In this document: positions 31,833 to 41,595 of the stretch, in pieces
How positions within the stretch are numbered: the first letter of the stretch is position 1
Layout of the letters: each line of letters opens with the position of its first letter
Source: Bacteroidota bacterium
GTDB lineage: Bacteria > Bacteroidota > Bacteroidia > Chitinophagales > Chitinophagaceae
DNA: 64,000 nucleotides
Direction of reading: 5' to 3'
Assembly (NCBI GenBank): GCA_024640255.1
Contig: JAHEFI010000003.1
Span: 1-64,000, forward strand
Program-made: the position numbers and the translations under genes
The notes under the pieces: generated by a model
What the model was told of the DNA's origin: nothing
Database searches by the model: none
What the model saw: only the letters and a program-made list of their open reading frames with translations

Positions 31833-32897
31833 TTATTTTTTTGCTGTTGCTGTGCTATCAGTTACTACTGGAGCTGCAGAGGGCTTGGCTTCTCCATCAG
31901 CTGCCTTCGCAGCTTCTTCAGGGAATGCTGTGAAATACTGAGGCTTTTGTTTAGCCAACCATAAATCATATTCTTCCTGATCTACTACTTCAATAATACC
32001 TTTCATAGAGTAGTGACCATTACCACACATTTGATCACAAGAAATTTCATAAGCGAAATTTGGATTACCCGTTTTCTCTTTCATTTCTTTTGTTGTGTAC
32101 TTAGGCGTAAACCACATCGTAGTTGGAATACCTGGTACAGCATCCATCTTTAAACGGAAATGAGATAAACCTACATCATGTACCACGTCTCTAGAACCAA
32201 TGATTAATTTAACAGGTTGACCTTTTACAACATACATGGTTTGCTCTGTTAAGATATCGTCTTGTGCATATTTATCATCCCAGATAATACCAACAGAGTT
32301 AGTAGCTGGGTCAATATTTTTATAATACTTTTTACCGAAGATATTGTCGTGACCTGGGTAACGGAAGATCCATCCAAATTGCTTACCAGTTACTTCTACT
32401 ACCATGGCATTCTTTGGAGGTTCGCCTGTGAAGAAGAACCAGTTTCTTAAACCGAAGATTACTAGTACAGTTAAAGTAATGGCAGGAATCGCCGTCCAGA
32501 TTAACTCCAACTTTGTGCTATGTGCAAAGAAGAACGCTTTTCTGTTATCACTTTCTTGGTATTTATAAGCAAACCAGAATAATAAAACCTGTGTGATCAC
32601 AAATACAATACCTGTGATGATTAAAGTAATCCAAAGCATTTGGTCTACTTTCTCTCCTTGAACACTCGCAGCTCCCTGTGGTAATAAAGTTTTATCGTAT
32701 AGGTATTCGTTGCAAACATATACACCCACGAATCCTAACACTAAAAACACAATCATCAAGAAACCATTGATCTTGTTGTTTTGTTTACGACTTGCTTCTT
32801 CACCTTTCAAAATAGAAACATACTCACTCGCCTTGGCAATTTGAAAAATCACCACAAAGATTAGAACGATGATTGCTATGGATAAATATAAACTCAT
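31833..32897 (-). CDS. coxB: Cytochrome c oxidase subunit II (CuA)
   Basis: A 354-residue protein with an extra N-terminal helix, then two standard helices and a periplasmic cupredoxin domain. The CuA site is complete: His in VVHDVGLSHFRLKMD and the cluster CDQMCGNGHYSM (Cys-x3-Cys-x3-His-x2-Met). The C-terminal tail after about residue 325 is rich in Ala, Pro and Lys and looks disordered. There is no fused cytochrome c domain (no CxxCH), so this is aa3 type and depends on cytochrome domains of ACIII or a separate cytochrome c. Confidence 0.94.
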   Translation of the reverse strand: MSLYLSIAIIVLIFVVIFQIAKASEYVSILKGEEASRKQNNKINGFLMIVFLVLGFVGVYVCNEYLYDKTLLPQGAASVQGEKVDQMLWITLIITGIVFVITQVLLFWFAYKYQESDNRKAFFFAHSTKLELIWTAIPAITLTVLVIFGLRNWFFFTGEPPKNAMVVEVTGKQFGWIFRYPGHDNIFGKKYYKNIDPATNSVGIIWDDKYAQDDILTEQTMYVVKGQPVKLIIGSRDVVHDVGLSHFRLKMDAVPGIPTTMWFTPKYTTKEMKEKTGNPNFAYEISCDQMCGNGHYSMKGIIEVVDQEEYDLWLAKQKPQYFTAFPEEAAKAADGEAKPSAAPVVTDSTATAKK

Positions 32898-32924
32898 AAT
32901 TGTATTCTTATAAATTTTTTAAAA

Positions 32925-34154
32925 TTAAGTGTGGTGAATTATACTTTCTTTCAAGAAAGGATGATACTTCGCGATCAAAGGCTTGCTTGCCAATGCACGA
33001 GCAGTCATCAAAATCATAACACCCACAAAGAAAGTTAACACACCAAAATCTAACCAACCTAAACTCACATGCTCTTTCATTAAACTTCCCATCACCATTT
33101 GATAAAAATCAATCCAGTGACCAAATAAAATTACCACAGCCATTAAAGCCATTAATGTAAAGTTTCTCTTTGCAGAACGCTTCATCAAGATTAATAGAGG
33201 CGCTAAGAAGTTTACAATTAAGTTTAAGAAGAAGATAGGCTTATAAGCACCTTGAACTCTGTGCTTAAAGTAAACTGTTTCTTCAGGAATATTAGCGTAC
33301 CAAATAAGCATGTATTGAGAGAACCATAAGTATGTCCAGAAAATAGAGAATGCAAACATAAACTTACCCATATCGTGTAAGTGCTCGCTGTTAGACAATT
33401 CCATATATCCTTTGTTCTTCATGTAGATTAACCATAATGCTACTAAAGACATACCTGCAACGAAAGAGCTAGCAAAAGTATACCAGCTATACATAGTAGA
33501 ATACCAATGTGCATCGATACTCATTAACCATAACCAAGGAATCGTAGAAGCCACTGTTAAACCAAACCATACTAAGAAGAAACCAGCGCCCACCATGCTC
33601 TTGATGTTATAAGCTTTTGCAGTGTCAGCATCCATTGGAGCTACATCTGCTTCGCTACTAATTTTACGCATTCTATATCCAAAGTAAGACCATAATGTAA
33701 TGGTCAATGTAGTCCACACAATAAAGAAAGTAGGATTCAAAAATCCAACCTTACCTTTTAAGATAGGATCTTTCATCACCGCCTCATGATCTAACCAATG
33801 GTAGATATGATGCTTGTGTCCTAACACTACAAACATTAACACTGCAAAAGTGATGGTACCAAATACAGGCACTAATGTAGAAATTGCTTCTGCAATTCTT
33901 CTGAAAGATTGCATCCAAGCAGCTTGCGCCATGGTGCTAAAACAAATAAAGAACATGGCAGCGTTACACACAAGGGTCCAGAAAATAGTGTTGTACATTA
34001 AAGTACCCCAAAAATGCGCTTGCTCATGCTCATCGGTACTAAAGCCTTTTGTAAACATACCATACAATAAGGCAGCTCCGCCAATGCCGATTAAAGCATA
34101 GGCCCAAGTTTTCAGTGTACCAGGAATTTCAAATTGCTCTTTAATAGATGCCAT
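32925..34154 (-). CDS. actF: Alternative complex III subunit ActF (quinol:cytochrome c oxidoreductase membrane subunit)
   Basis: A 409-residue membrane protein with about ten helices, homologous in layout to the C-terminal part of NrfD-like ActC but shorter of motifs. It is found only in ACIII operons, between actE and coxB as here. Segments such as FRRIAEAISTLVPVFGTITF, WYSTMYSWYTFASSFVAG and WFSQYMLIWYANIPEE match the family. ActC and ActF sit side by side in the membrane; only ActC is thought to bind the quinol directly. Confidence 0.9.
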   Translation of the reverse strand: MASIKEQFEIPGTLKTWAYALIGIGGAALLYGMFTKGFSTDEHEQAHFWGTLMYNTIFWTLVCNAAMFFICFSTMAQAAWMQSFRRIAEAISTLVPVFGTITFAVLMFVVLGHKHHIYHWLDHEAVMKDPILKGKVGFLNPTFFIVWTTLTITLWSYFGYRMRKISSEADVAPMDADTAKAYNIKSMVGAGFFLVWFGLTVASTIPWLWLMSIDAHWYSTMYSWYTFASSFVAGMSLVALWLIYMKNKGYMELSNSEHLHDMGKFMFAFSIFWTYLWFSQYMLIWYANIPEETVYFKHRVQGAYKPIFFLNLIVNFLAPLLILMKRSAKRNFTLMALMAVVILFGHWIDFYQMVMGSLMKEHVSLGWLDFGVLTFFVGVMILMTARALASKPLIAKYHPFLKESIIHHT

Positions 34155-34174
34155 CTTTTCTCTTTTAAAAATTT

Positions 34175-34774
34175 TTATTTAGAAGCTTTTGCAACTGCTT
34201 GTTTGTTCTTGATATATTTAATCACCATCCATCTTTGACGCTTGCTTAATTGAGAAGCATAAGAACCCATTAAGTTCTTACCATATGCTACTGAATAAAA
34301 CATTTGACCATCAGGCATGTTCTCATATTTTGCATCCCCTACTAAAGCAGCAGGCTTAGCAGCATAAGGACCATTACCATCTTTATACAAAGGACCGTTA
34401 CCATCTAATTTAGCTCCGTGACAAATTCCACAGTTAATTAAATATAAACGCTCTGCTTCTTTTGCATCCACTACTGATAAAGAATCAATAGGATTTGGAA
34501 CAGTCTTAGACAAAGTATAATTCGTAGTATCACCTGCAGCATCTTGCGCGTAAGGGAAAGGCATTTCTTTACCACGAGCAATGGTTCCAGCTACTGGACG
34601 TGCGTCATAGTGAATACCTTTTTCTTTTAATTTGCTATGATCGTCATAAGATTCATACGCACGGCTATAAGCCATATCTGGCATATAGATAGAACCTGGC
34701 TTGCGCTTAACATCGCTACAGCTAGTTAACACAACTACTGCAGTTAAAAATGTGATTGCTAAAAATTTATTCAT
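34175..34774 (-). CDS. actE: Alternative complex III subunit ActE (monoheme cytochrome c lipoprotein)
   Basis: A 199-residue exported lipoprotein. The lipobox VVVLTSCS puts the acylated Cys at about residue 19. A single heme-binding motif CGICH lies near residue 118, with a likely distal Met in MPDGQMFYSVAYG or NLMGSYASQ. In ACIII this subunit passes electrons from the ActA/ActB core toward the oxidase. Spacing to actF is 20 nt. Confidence 0.92.
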   Translation of the reverse strand: MNKFLAITFLTAVVVLTSCSDVKRKPGSIYMPDMAYSRAYESYDDHSKLKEKGIHYDARPVAGTIARGKEMPFPYAQDAAGDTTNYTLSKTVPNPIDSLSVVDAKEAERLYLINCGICHGAKLDGNGPLYKDGNGPYAAKPAALVGDAKYENMPDGQMFYSVAYGKNLMGSYASQLSKRQRWMVIKYIKNKQAVAKASK

Positions 34775-34811
34775 TCGAGTTCTTTTATAATTTTCTTTAG
34801 TTGGGTTTGAA

Positions 34812-35396
34812 CTATGCTAATTGCTTTTGATTATACAAATCATCTTCTTTATCGTATGTTCCAAACCACCATCCGTCTTCTGCAACTTGTGTTTCTGTTT
34901 CAACAGCACCATTTGTTTTTAATAAGGCTTGTAAATCGTCTGCATTGGTTTTGTCTGTGCATTCGATTACCATTACAAATAAATCGTCAGTTGCTCTTTT
35001 ATGGAAATGATGTTTCTTAACACCTGGTGCTAATTGACACAAATAACAAAAAGTCAACACCATACCTACTGCTGCAAATAATACAGTCAATTCAAATATG
35101 ATGGGAATCCAAGCTGGTAAAGCAAAATGTGGTTTACCACCAATATTCAAAGGCCAATCTTTTGTGAAGATCCAGCTGATTGTGCTGATAGCAGTAGTGG
35201 TTCCAGTGATACCATAGATAAAGCCCGCAGTGTGAATACTTGTTTCACGCATACCCAAAGCGTGGTCTAAACCATGCACCGGGAAAGGTGTGTACACATC
35301 TTTGATTTTATAACCAGCGTTACGCACTTGCTTTACTGCTGGAAATAAAGTTGCTTCATCATCAAAACAACCTACTACAAATTTCTTTTGTGCCAT
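34812..35396 (-). CDS. actD: Alternative complex III subunit ActD (DUF3341)
   Basis: A 194-residue protein with two central membrane helices (about 60-80 and 95-120) and the DUF3341 pattern: KFVVGCFDDEATLFPAVKQV, YTPFPVHGLDHALGM and a C-terminal ferredoxin-like tail with DLFVMVIECTDKTNADDL. ActD packs beside ActC and ActF in known ACIII structures; it carries no cofactor. Its position between actC and actE is the standard one. Confidence 0.92.
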   Translation of the reverse strand: MAQKKFVVGCFDDEATLFPAVKQVRNAGYKIKDVYTPFPVHGLDHALGMRETSIHTAGFIYGITGTTTAISTISWIFTKDWPLNIGGKPHFALPAWIPIIFELTVLFAAVGMVLTFCYLCQLAPGVKKHHFHKRATDDLFVMVIECTDKTNADDLQALLKTNGAVETETQVAEDGWWFGTYDKEDDLYNQKQLA

Positions 35397-35420
35397 ATAT
35401 TTCTATTTCTATATTCTTAA

Positions 35421-36860
35421 TTAATGAGCGTGATTATGTGCAAACTCTTCAGCAGTTTCTGCTTCTAATTTTGTCATGCCTGGTTTATAAGATTCACCAC
35501 TACGTTTTAATACATACTTAATTTCAGCTACCGCAATTACTGGGAAGTATTTAGCGAATAAGAAGAAACATGTAAAGAATAAACCGAAGGTTCCCATATA
35601 AAAACCAATCTCCCAAATAGTAGGACTGTAATACACAGACCAGCTAGAAGGTAAGTAGTCACGATATAAAGAAGTTACAATAATTACAAAACGCTCAAAC
35701 CACATACCGATATTCACGATGATGCTCATGAAGAAAGTAACGAATACATTTCTTCTCATTTTTCTGCTCCAGAAAATTTGTGGAGAGATTACGTTACAAG
35801 CCATCATACCCCAATAGCTCCAACCATAAGGGCTGAATAAATAAGCACGAGAATACCAGAAAGTGTATCCCTCATATTTATTTTGAGAGTACCAACCCAT
35901 GAACAATTCTGTTAAGTAAGCGATACCCACAATAGAACCTGTTAATACAATTACTTTATTCATTAAGTCGATATGACCAATAGTAATATAGTCTTCTAAT
36001 CCAAATACTTTTCTTACAATCACCAATAAACTTTGTACCATCGCGAATCCAGAGAAGATCGCACCAGCAACGAAGTAAGGAGGGAAGATAGTAGTATGCC
36101 ATCCAGGAATTACTGAAGTAGCGAAGTCAAAAGATACGATAGTGTGTACTGACAATACTAATGGAGTAGATAAACCTGCTAACACTAAAGATAAACTCTC
36201 GTGTCTTTGCCAATGTTTAGTAGAACCAGTCCAACCAAAAGCAGCAATACCATATAATTTTTTACGCAATTTTGTGAAAGCTCTATCACGCACTGTTGCA
36301 AAGTCAGGTAATAAACCAGAGTACCAGAACAATAAAGAAACAGTGAAGTAAGTAGAGATCGCAAATACATCCCATAATAAAGGAGAGTTAAAGTTCACCC
36401 ATAATGGACCACGAGAGTTAGGATAAGGCATTACAAAGAAAGCCATCCAAACACGACCCATGTGGAAGATCGGGAATTGACCCGCACACATTACGGCGAA
36501 GATAGTCATCGCTTCTGCAGCACGGTTCACACCTGTTCTCCAACCTTGACGGAACAATAACAATACAGCAGAGATCAAAGTACCAGCGTGACCGATACCA
36601 ACCCACCAAACGAAGTTGGTGATATCCCAACCCCATCCAATTGTTTTGTTCAAGTTCCACTGACCAATACCGTAAGTTACCTCACGATACACACTGTACA
36701 CACCAAACATTAATAAGGTAACAGCGATGAAAAAACCAATATACCACAAACGAGTAGGCTTGGCTTCAATAGGTCGCACGATGTCTTCAGTTACTTGATG
36801 GTAATCTTTATTACCATACACCAAAGGTTCGCGCAGTTGTGATTCGTACTTTATATGCAT
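35421..36860 (-). CDS. actC: Alternative complex III subunit ActC (NrfD/PsrC-like quinol-binding membrane protein)
   Basis: A 479-residue integral membrane protein with ten helices (two four-helix bundles plus two), NrfD family. Family segments include WWVGIGHAGTLISAVLLLF, MTIFAVMCAGQFPIFHMGR, STPLVLSVHTIVSFDFATS and PPYFVAGAIFSGFAM. These carry the His and Asp residues at the quinol site and proton path. It oxidises menaquinol and passes electrons to the iron-sulfur chain of ActB. A 95-nt gap with a hairpin separates it from actB, the largest gap in the operon. Confidence 0.93.
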   Translation of the reverse strand: MHIKYESQLREPLVYGNKDYHQVTEDIVRPIEAKPTRLWYIGFFIAVTLLMFGVYSVYREVTYGIGQWNLNKTIGWGWDITNFVWWVGIGHAGTLISAVLLLFRQGWRTGVNRAAEAMTIFAVMCAGQFPIFHMGRVWMAFFVMPYPNSRGPLWVNFNSPLLWDVFAISTYFTVSLLFWYSGLLPDFATVRDRAFTKLRKKLYGIAAFGWTGSTKHWQRHESLSLVLAGLSTPLVLSVHTIVSFDFATSVIPGWHTTIFPPYFVAGAIFSGFAMVQSLLVIVRKVFGLEDYITIGHIDLMNKVIVLTGSIVGIAYLTELFMGWYSQNKYEGYTFWYSRAYLFSPYGWSYWGMMACNVISPQIFWSRKMRRNVFVTFFMSIIVNIGMWFERFVIIVTSLYRDYLPSSWSVYYSPTIWEIGFYMGTFGLFFTCFFLFAKYFPVIAVAEIKYVLKRSGESYKPGMTKLEAETAEEFAHNHAH

Positions 36861-36914
36861 TGTCGTCTATTTCAATTTTTTTAATTTCTTCTTTTTTATT
36901 TTTTGGCACTCATC

Positions 36915-36935
36915 AAATGATGCACTGCATCATTT
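36915..36935 (-). promoter_or_regulatory. Intercistronic hairpin between actB and actC
   Basis: Perfect 9-bp inverted repeat AAATGATGC (36915-36923) and GCATCATTT (36927-36935) with a 3-nt loop. It lies 21 nt after the actB stop on the transcribed strand. There is no U run, so it is more likely an mRNA stability or processing element than a terminator. Confidence 0.45.
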
Positions 36936-36947
36936 TCTTCGCCCATC

Positions 36948-36969
36948 AGCACTCGCTATGCTTCGTGCT
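36948..36969. repeat. Imperfect GC-rich palindrome over the actB stop codon
   Basis: AGCAC (36948-36952) and GTGCT (36965-36969) flank an inner partly paired core. The actB stop codon lies within it. In sequence style it resembles the other GC-rich palindromes at 46.4 and 46.9 kb. Confidence 0.3.
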
Positions 36970-39900
36970 TCTCACCATTGTTTCTAACTTTCGCTAAGTA
37001 AGTAACATTTGGTAACACGTGTAATTGCTCTAACACAGTAAAGTTTCTGTTAGGATTCTCTGCTCTCACCATGGTGATCGCACTGTGCTTATCATTTGCA
37101 TTACCAAAGCTGATCGCGTTAGTAGGACATGATTGTTGACATGCAACTTTGATATCGCTATCAATCATTGGACGAGAAGCTTTCTTCGCTTCCAATTTAG
37201 CAGATTGTAATCTTTGAACACAGAAAGAACATTTTTCAATCACACCACGAGATCTAACAGTAACATCTGGGTTTAATACCATTCTAGTTAAATCATCGTT
37301 CATGTTCATTACTACATCGTTCACTTCACCTTCTTGGTTATTAGGGAAGCTATCAGCACCAGTGTAATCAGCCCAGTTAAAACGACGAACTTTGAAAGGA
37401 CAGTTGTTCGCGCAATAACGAGTACCAATACATCTGTTATACGTCATTTGGTTTAAACCTTCAGAAGAGTGGTTAGTTGCAGCCACTGGACAAACATTCT
37501 CACAAGGAGCGTTATCACAATGTTGACACATCAATGGTTGGAATACCACATTTGGATTATCCATATCACCACTGAAATATTTGTCAATTCTTAACCAATG
37601 CATTTCATGACCGCGTAATACTTCAGGCTTACCTACTACAGCAACATTATTTTCTGCATTACATGCTACCACGCAAGCACCACAACCATTACATGCATTT
37701 AAGTCAACATTCATTCCCCACTTAATACCTGGACGATCATATACTGGATAAATAGTAGCGTCTTTTTCAAAGTTCGCTAATACTTCTTCGTTAGTCATTT
37801 TATCTCCACCAGCCATTTGACCTCTGTATTCATTAGCACGCTCTTCTCTGATTTCAGTTGGATGTGCAATGAAAGAAGCCAATGATAATTCTTTCATCAC
37901 TTCAGTACGATTACCTTGAGTTGTATCGTAACGGAAATGTGTTTGAGTTAAAGCCACTGGATATGTTTGATCAGTCAATGTTAATGTAACATTGCTGTTA
38001 TCAAAAGAAACCGTTTGACCATTAAAGTTGGCTAAAGGGAAGGCATTTTTACCTGTACCGATAACAGACTTACCTAAAGAATCGATACGACCATAACCTA
38101 CAGCGATACCCACTGTGTTAGGATGTGTACCAGGAATAATTAATACAGGTAATTCGATTGTTACTTTACCTGCAGTTAATTTAACTACTTTCTTAGGAGG
38201 TTGTACTTCGTAAGCATCTGCTTGACCACCATTGTTTAAATCAATGTTCAACAATGTTCTTGCCATTGCAGGTGATACTATAATATAGTTATCCCAAGTA
38301 GCACGAGTAACTGGATCAGGTAATTCTTGTAACCAAGGGTTAGCTGCACCTTGTCCAGCACCGATACCTACTTTTTGGTATAATGCTAATTCAATTTTTG
38401 TAGAAGGTTTGCTTGCAGCAACTGCGCTTGTAGCAGCAGCAACAGCAGCACCGTTAATGCTAGCACCAGCAATAGAAGGTGTTTCAGGATTGATCACACC
38501 TGCTTGTAATGCTTTGTTCCATGCATTCTCAGAACCTAATTGAGTAGACCAGAAATTCTTAACATAATTAATGTATTCTGTTGTGTTACCAGACCATTTC
38601 AATAAACTGTCTTGGAAAGCACGCGTCTTAAATAAAGGAGAGATAGTTGGTTGAATAAAAGAGATATGACCAGATACTGGTTCTGCATCACCCCAGCTTT
38701 CTAAGAAATGATGATCAGGAATTACATATTTACAAACAGTAGCAGTTTCATCTAACTTACCACTGAAAGAGATCGTTGTTTTAACTTTTGCTAAAGCAGA
38801 TTTAAATGCCTCTGCAGCAGGCCAAGTATATACTGGGTTAGCACCGTAGAATAATACAGCGTTTACTTTACCAGCGTTCATCTCATCTACTAAAGTTGCA
38901 AATTCACTATCAATACCTTGACGATAGTTTACTATTGCACCAAAATTAATTGTTGTACCATTAGCACCAATAGCATCGTTGATAGCGTTCACTATAATTT
39001 GAACATTCACATCATTGCTACCAGCAACTACTACTGCAGCACCTTTGTTTTCTGTCAATGCTTTAGCAGCAGCTTTGATCCCTTTTTTAGTGGCAGCATC
39101 AACACCAGTTACTTCAGCACCTTTAACAGCGTTTAATAAACCTAATGCGATCGCACCTATTTCAGAAGGACGACATAAATATTTTTCATCTGCGTTAGAA
39201 CCAGTCAAGCTAGCCACTGTTTCAAAGTGGATATGCTTGCTCATCGCAGGAGCTTTCTCATTAATTTTTTTACCTACAGCATATTGTCTAGCAAATTCTA
39301 CTGGACTTAACCAAGTACCTAAGAAATCTGCACTTAAAGAAACAATTGCTTTTGCTTTATCAAAATGATAAGAAGGAATGACTCTTTTACCATAAGAAGC
39401 TTCGTTTGCTAATAACATACCGCTGAAAGAAACTGCATCGTATGTTACATGCTTGCTTCCAGGATGCTTTGCTAAAAATTCTGCAACCACTGCTTTAGTT
39501 GAAGGAGAATTTACTGTGCTTGTTACAATAACAATATTGCCATTTAATTCACCAGCGATAGCAGTATCGATTGCTTCGAAAGTTGCTTCTTTACCAGCGA
39601 TTAAAGGGAATCTTAAACGAGCTGTATCATATAAATCTAACACAGAAGCTTGCACTCTTGCAGAAGTACCACCTGCTGTGATAGGACTTAAATCATTACC
39701 TTCTAATTTAATAGGACGACCATCACGCACTTTAGCAATCACACTCACCACATCACCATCTTGCACATAAGTTGTTGCATAATAATCTGCAATACCAGGA
39801 ACGATATCCTCAGGTTTGTTTGCAAATGGGATCGCCTTTTTAATTGGCATCTCACAGCTAGCAGCCACTGCAGCAGCAGCTGTACTAAAACCAACATATT

Positions 39901-40054
39901 TCAAGAAATCACGACGAGGTGCTTTAGCGCTTAAGAAACCGCTATGATCTTCCACCATTGGAAGTTCACTTGTAAACTCATCTTTAACTTCTTTATTAAA
40001 AGCTTCAGATTGATTTAATTCTCCAAAACTTTGCCAGTGCTTTTTTTGCTCCAT
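36956..40054 (-). CDS. actB: Alternative complex III subunit ActB (molybdopterin-oxidoreductase-like and iron-sulfur fusion)
   Basis: A 1,032-residue fusion. The N-terminal part (about 50-740) resembles a molybdopterin oxidoreductase without cofactor. The C-terminal part (about 770-1000) is a ferredoxin-like subunit with four clusters: CNGCGACVVACNAENN, CQHCDNAPCENVCP, CIGTRYCANNCP and CSFCVQRL with a late CQQSCP. Three 4Fe-4S and one 3Fe-4S are known in the family. A variant Tat signal with RRDFLK sits at residues 47-52, after an unusually long N-terminus. It is the electron wire of ACIII on the periplasmic side. Confidence 0.95.
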   Translation of the reverse strand: MEQKKHWQSFGELNQSEAFNKEVKDEFTSELPMVEDHSGFLSAKAPRRDFLKYVGFSTAAAAVAASCEMPIKKAIPFANKPEDIVPGIADYYATTYVQDGDVVSVIAKVRDGRPIKLEGNDLSPITAGGTSARVQASVLDLYDTARLRFPLIAGKEATFEAIDTAIAGELNGNIVIVTSTVNSPSTKAVVAEFLAKHPGSKHVTYDAVSFSGMLLANEASYGKRVIPSYHFDKAKAIVSLSADFLGTWLSPVEFARQYAVGKKINEKAPAMSKHIHFETVASLTGSNADEKYLCRPSEIGAIALGLLNAVKGAEVTGVDAATKKGIKAAAKALTENKGAAVVVAGSNDVNVQIIVNAINDAIGANGTTINFGAIVNYRQGIDSEFATLVDEMNAGKVNAVLFYGANPVYTWPAAEAFKSALAKVKTTISFSGKLDETATVCKYVIPDHHFLESWGDAEPVSGHISFIQPTISPLFKTRAFQDSLLKWSGNTTEYINYVKNFWSTQLGSENAWNKALQAGVINPETPSIAGASINGAAVAAATSAVAASKPSTKIELALYQKVGIGAGQGAANPWLQELPDPVTRATWDNYIIVSPAMARTLLNIDLNNGGQADAYEVQPPKKVVKLTAGKVTIELPVLIIPGTHPNTVGIAVGYGRIDSLGKSVIGTGKNAFPLANFNGQTVSFDNSNVTLTLTDQTYPVALTQTHFRYDTTQGNRTEVMKELSLASFIAHPTEIREERANEYRGQMAGGDKMTNEEVLANFEKDATIYPVYDRPGIKWGMNVDLNACNGCGACVVACNAENNVAVVGKPEVLRGHEMHWLRIDKYFSGDMDNPNVVFQPLMCQHCDNAPCENVCPVAATNHSSEGLNQMTYNRCIGTRYCANNCPFKVRRFNWADYTGADSFPNNQEGEVNDVVMNMNDDLTRMVLNPDVTVRSRGVIEKCSFCVQRLQSAKLEAKKASRPMIDSDIKVACQQSCPTNAISFGNANDKHSAITMVRAENPNRNFTVLEQLHVLPNVTYLAKVRNNGEKHEA

Positions 40055-40098
40055 AATAATGTATATAAAATATTAGGTCTTCTTTTTTTCTTTGATAA

Positions 40099-41364
40099 CT
40101 AGTAGTGACATTTTTGACACTCAGTACCACCAATTTTTTCTACAGTGATTCCTTTAGTGCTATCGATTTTACCACTCTTAATATCAGCGTGGAATTTCTC
40201 GTAGATGCTATAGAAACCATTGTCTTTAAATTGAACTTTAGTTTGTCTGTGACAGTTAACGCACCAACCCATACTTAAGTCGTTTTGTTGCTTCACTTCA
40301 CCCATTTTTTGAATCTCACCATGACATTCTTGACAAGCTACTTGACCAGCATTCACATGTTGTGCGTGGTTAAAGTAAACATGATCAGGTAAGTTGTGAA
40401 TTCTAACCCACTCAATTGGTTGAGCTTTGCTAGCATCCCATGGTTGACCTTCTGTATATCCAGCGTACTTGTATAATTTTTTGATTTCAGCAGTACCATC
40501 TACTACATCACCGTTCTCTCTTACTAATGGTTCGCCTTTGTATTCGTTGATAGCCATGTGACAGTTCATACAAACATTTACACTTGGTAAAGTGGCTTGC
40601 TTGCCTTGGTAAGTACCAATATGACAATACTGACAGTTAATTTGATTTACACCAGCGTGTACTTTATGAGAATAATAGATAGGTTGTTCTGGTTGATAAT
40701 CTTTAGAGCGACCTAAGTTCATTGCACCTACTGTAGTCATATAACCACCTGCAATAAATAAGATGATCGCGATGAAAGCGATATAAGCTTTGTTTCTATA
40801 AAAAGGAACAGGCTCTACTGCAGGAATACCTGATTTATCATCAGATAATTTTTTCAAGTTGCTATTTACTTGCAACAAGATTAATGATACTACTGCTAAG
40901 ATTAATGTAAGGATACCAAACACTAAAGTGCTATCAGAATCATCTTCTGCTGGAGCTGCTGCACCCGCTGCACCACCTGCTGGCGCTGCACCTGGAGCAG
41001 GTACTGTTTTAATATATGCTAAGATCGCATCAATGTCTGCATCAGATAAACTAGGGAAGCTATTCATTGCAGTTTTGTTGTACTCGTTGTACAAATTATT
41101 TGCATAAGCATCTCCTGTTTTTAAGAATGCAGCAGAGTTTTTAATCCATGCGTACAAATTCTTTTTCTCTGGCCAACGATCTTCTACACCAGCAAGTGCA
41201 GGACCAGTTAACTTTTTATTAACGGCGTGACAAGAGGCACAGTTCTGCGAGAACAATGCTTTACCATCTTGCGCATTAACTTGATTACCGATAGATGTAC
41301 TAAGGGTGATAAATAGAAAGATCGAAAGGATCTTTGTTAGGCTTCTTAAAATTGTCATATACAC
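40099..41364 (-). CDS. actA: Alternative complex III subunit ActA, multiheme cytochrome c with an extra N-terminal heme domain
   Basis: A 421-residue exported cytochrome. After a signal peptide (about 1-31) comes a monoheme cytochrome c domain with CASCH (Cys42 to His46) and GPALAGVEDRW. An Ala/Pro/Gly linker and one or two hydrophobic segments (VFGILTLILAVVSLILLQV, AYIAFIAIILFIAGGYM) follow. The last part is the pentaheme domain with CQYCH, CMNCH, CQECH, CVNCH and CQKCH. That makes six CxxCH in all, one more than the classic pentaheme ActA. It is first in the operon, after a clear promoter. Confidence 0.92.
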   Translation of the reverse strand: MYMTILRSLTKILSIFLFITLSTSIGNQVNAQDGKALFSQNCASCHAVNKKLTGPALAGVEDRWPEKKNLYAWIKNSAAFLKTGDAYANNLYNEYNKTAMNSFPSLSDADIDAILAYIKTVPAPGAAPAGGAAGAAAPAEDDSDSTLVFGILTLILAVVSLILLQVNSNLKKLSDDKSGIPAVEPVPFYRNKAYIAFIAIILFIAGGYMTTVGAMNLGRSKDYQPEQPIYYSHKVHAGVNQINCQYCHIGTYQGKQATLPSVNVCMNCHMAINEYKGEPLVRENGDVVDGTAEIKKLYKYAGYTEGQPWDASKAQPIEWVRIHNLPDHVYFNHAQHVNAGQVACQECHGEIQKMGEVKQQNDLSMGWCVNCHRQTKVQFKDNGFYSIYEKFHADIKSGKIDSTKGITVEKIGGTECQKCHY

Positions 41365-41403
41365 AAACAGTGTCTAGTGTGGAAAAATATCCTTGAACGG
41401 GTG

Positions 41404-41411
41404 CAAAATTA
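41404..41411 (-). promoter_or_regulatory. -7 box of the ACIII-oxidase operon
   Basis: On the minus strand TAATTTTG is a full match to TAnnTTTG, 40 nt before the actA ATG. It is the only strong promoter box seen upstream of the 15-kb unit. Confidence 0.55.
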
Positions 41412-41595
41412 ACTAAGAAACGCTTTCATAGTAACAAATATTGCAAGTTTTTTTTCTTTTTAAATATTGAGTTTTAATGTGTTGGGAGGGTTTTGACTGA
41501 CGAATGTCATAAAAATGTCATTGCTGGTTCAACAGCCGAATAAATTGTGGTTTTGAGGTGGGGGATTTAGGAAAAAAGGGCATCTTTGCTGTTCA

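Noticed and set aside
36418..36660. Reading frames on the opposite strand or in other frames of the oxidase operon
   Set aside because: They lie wholly inside strongly conserved actC, actB, coxA and coxB genes and show no family features or ribosome-binding context.
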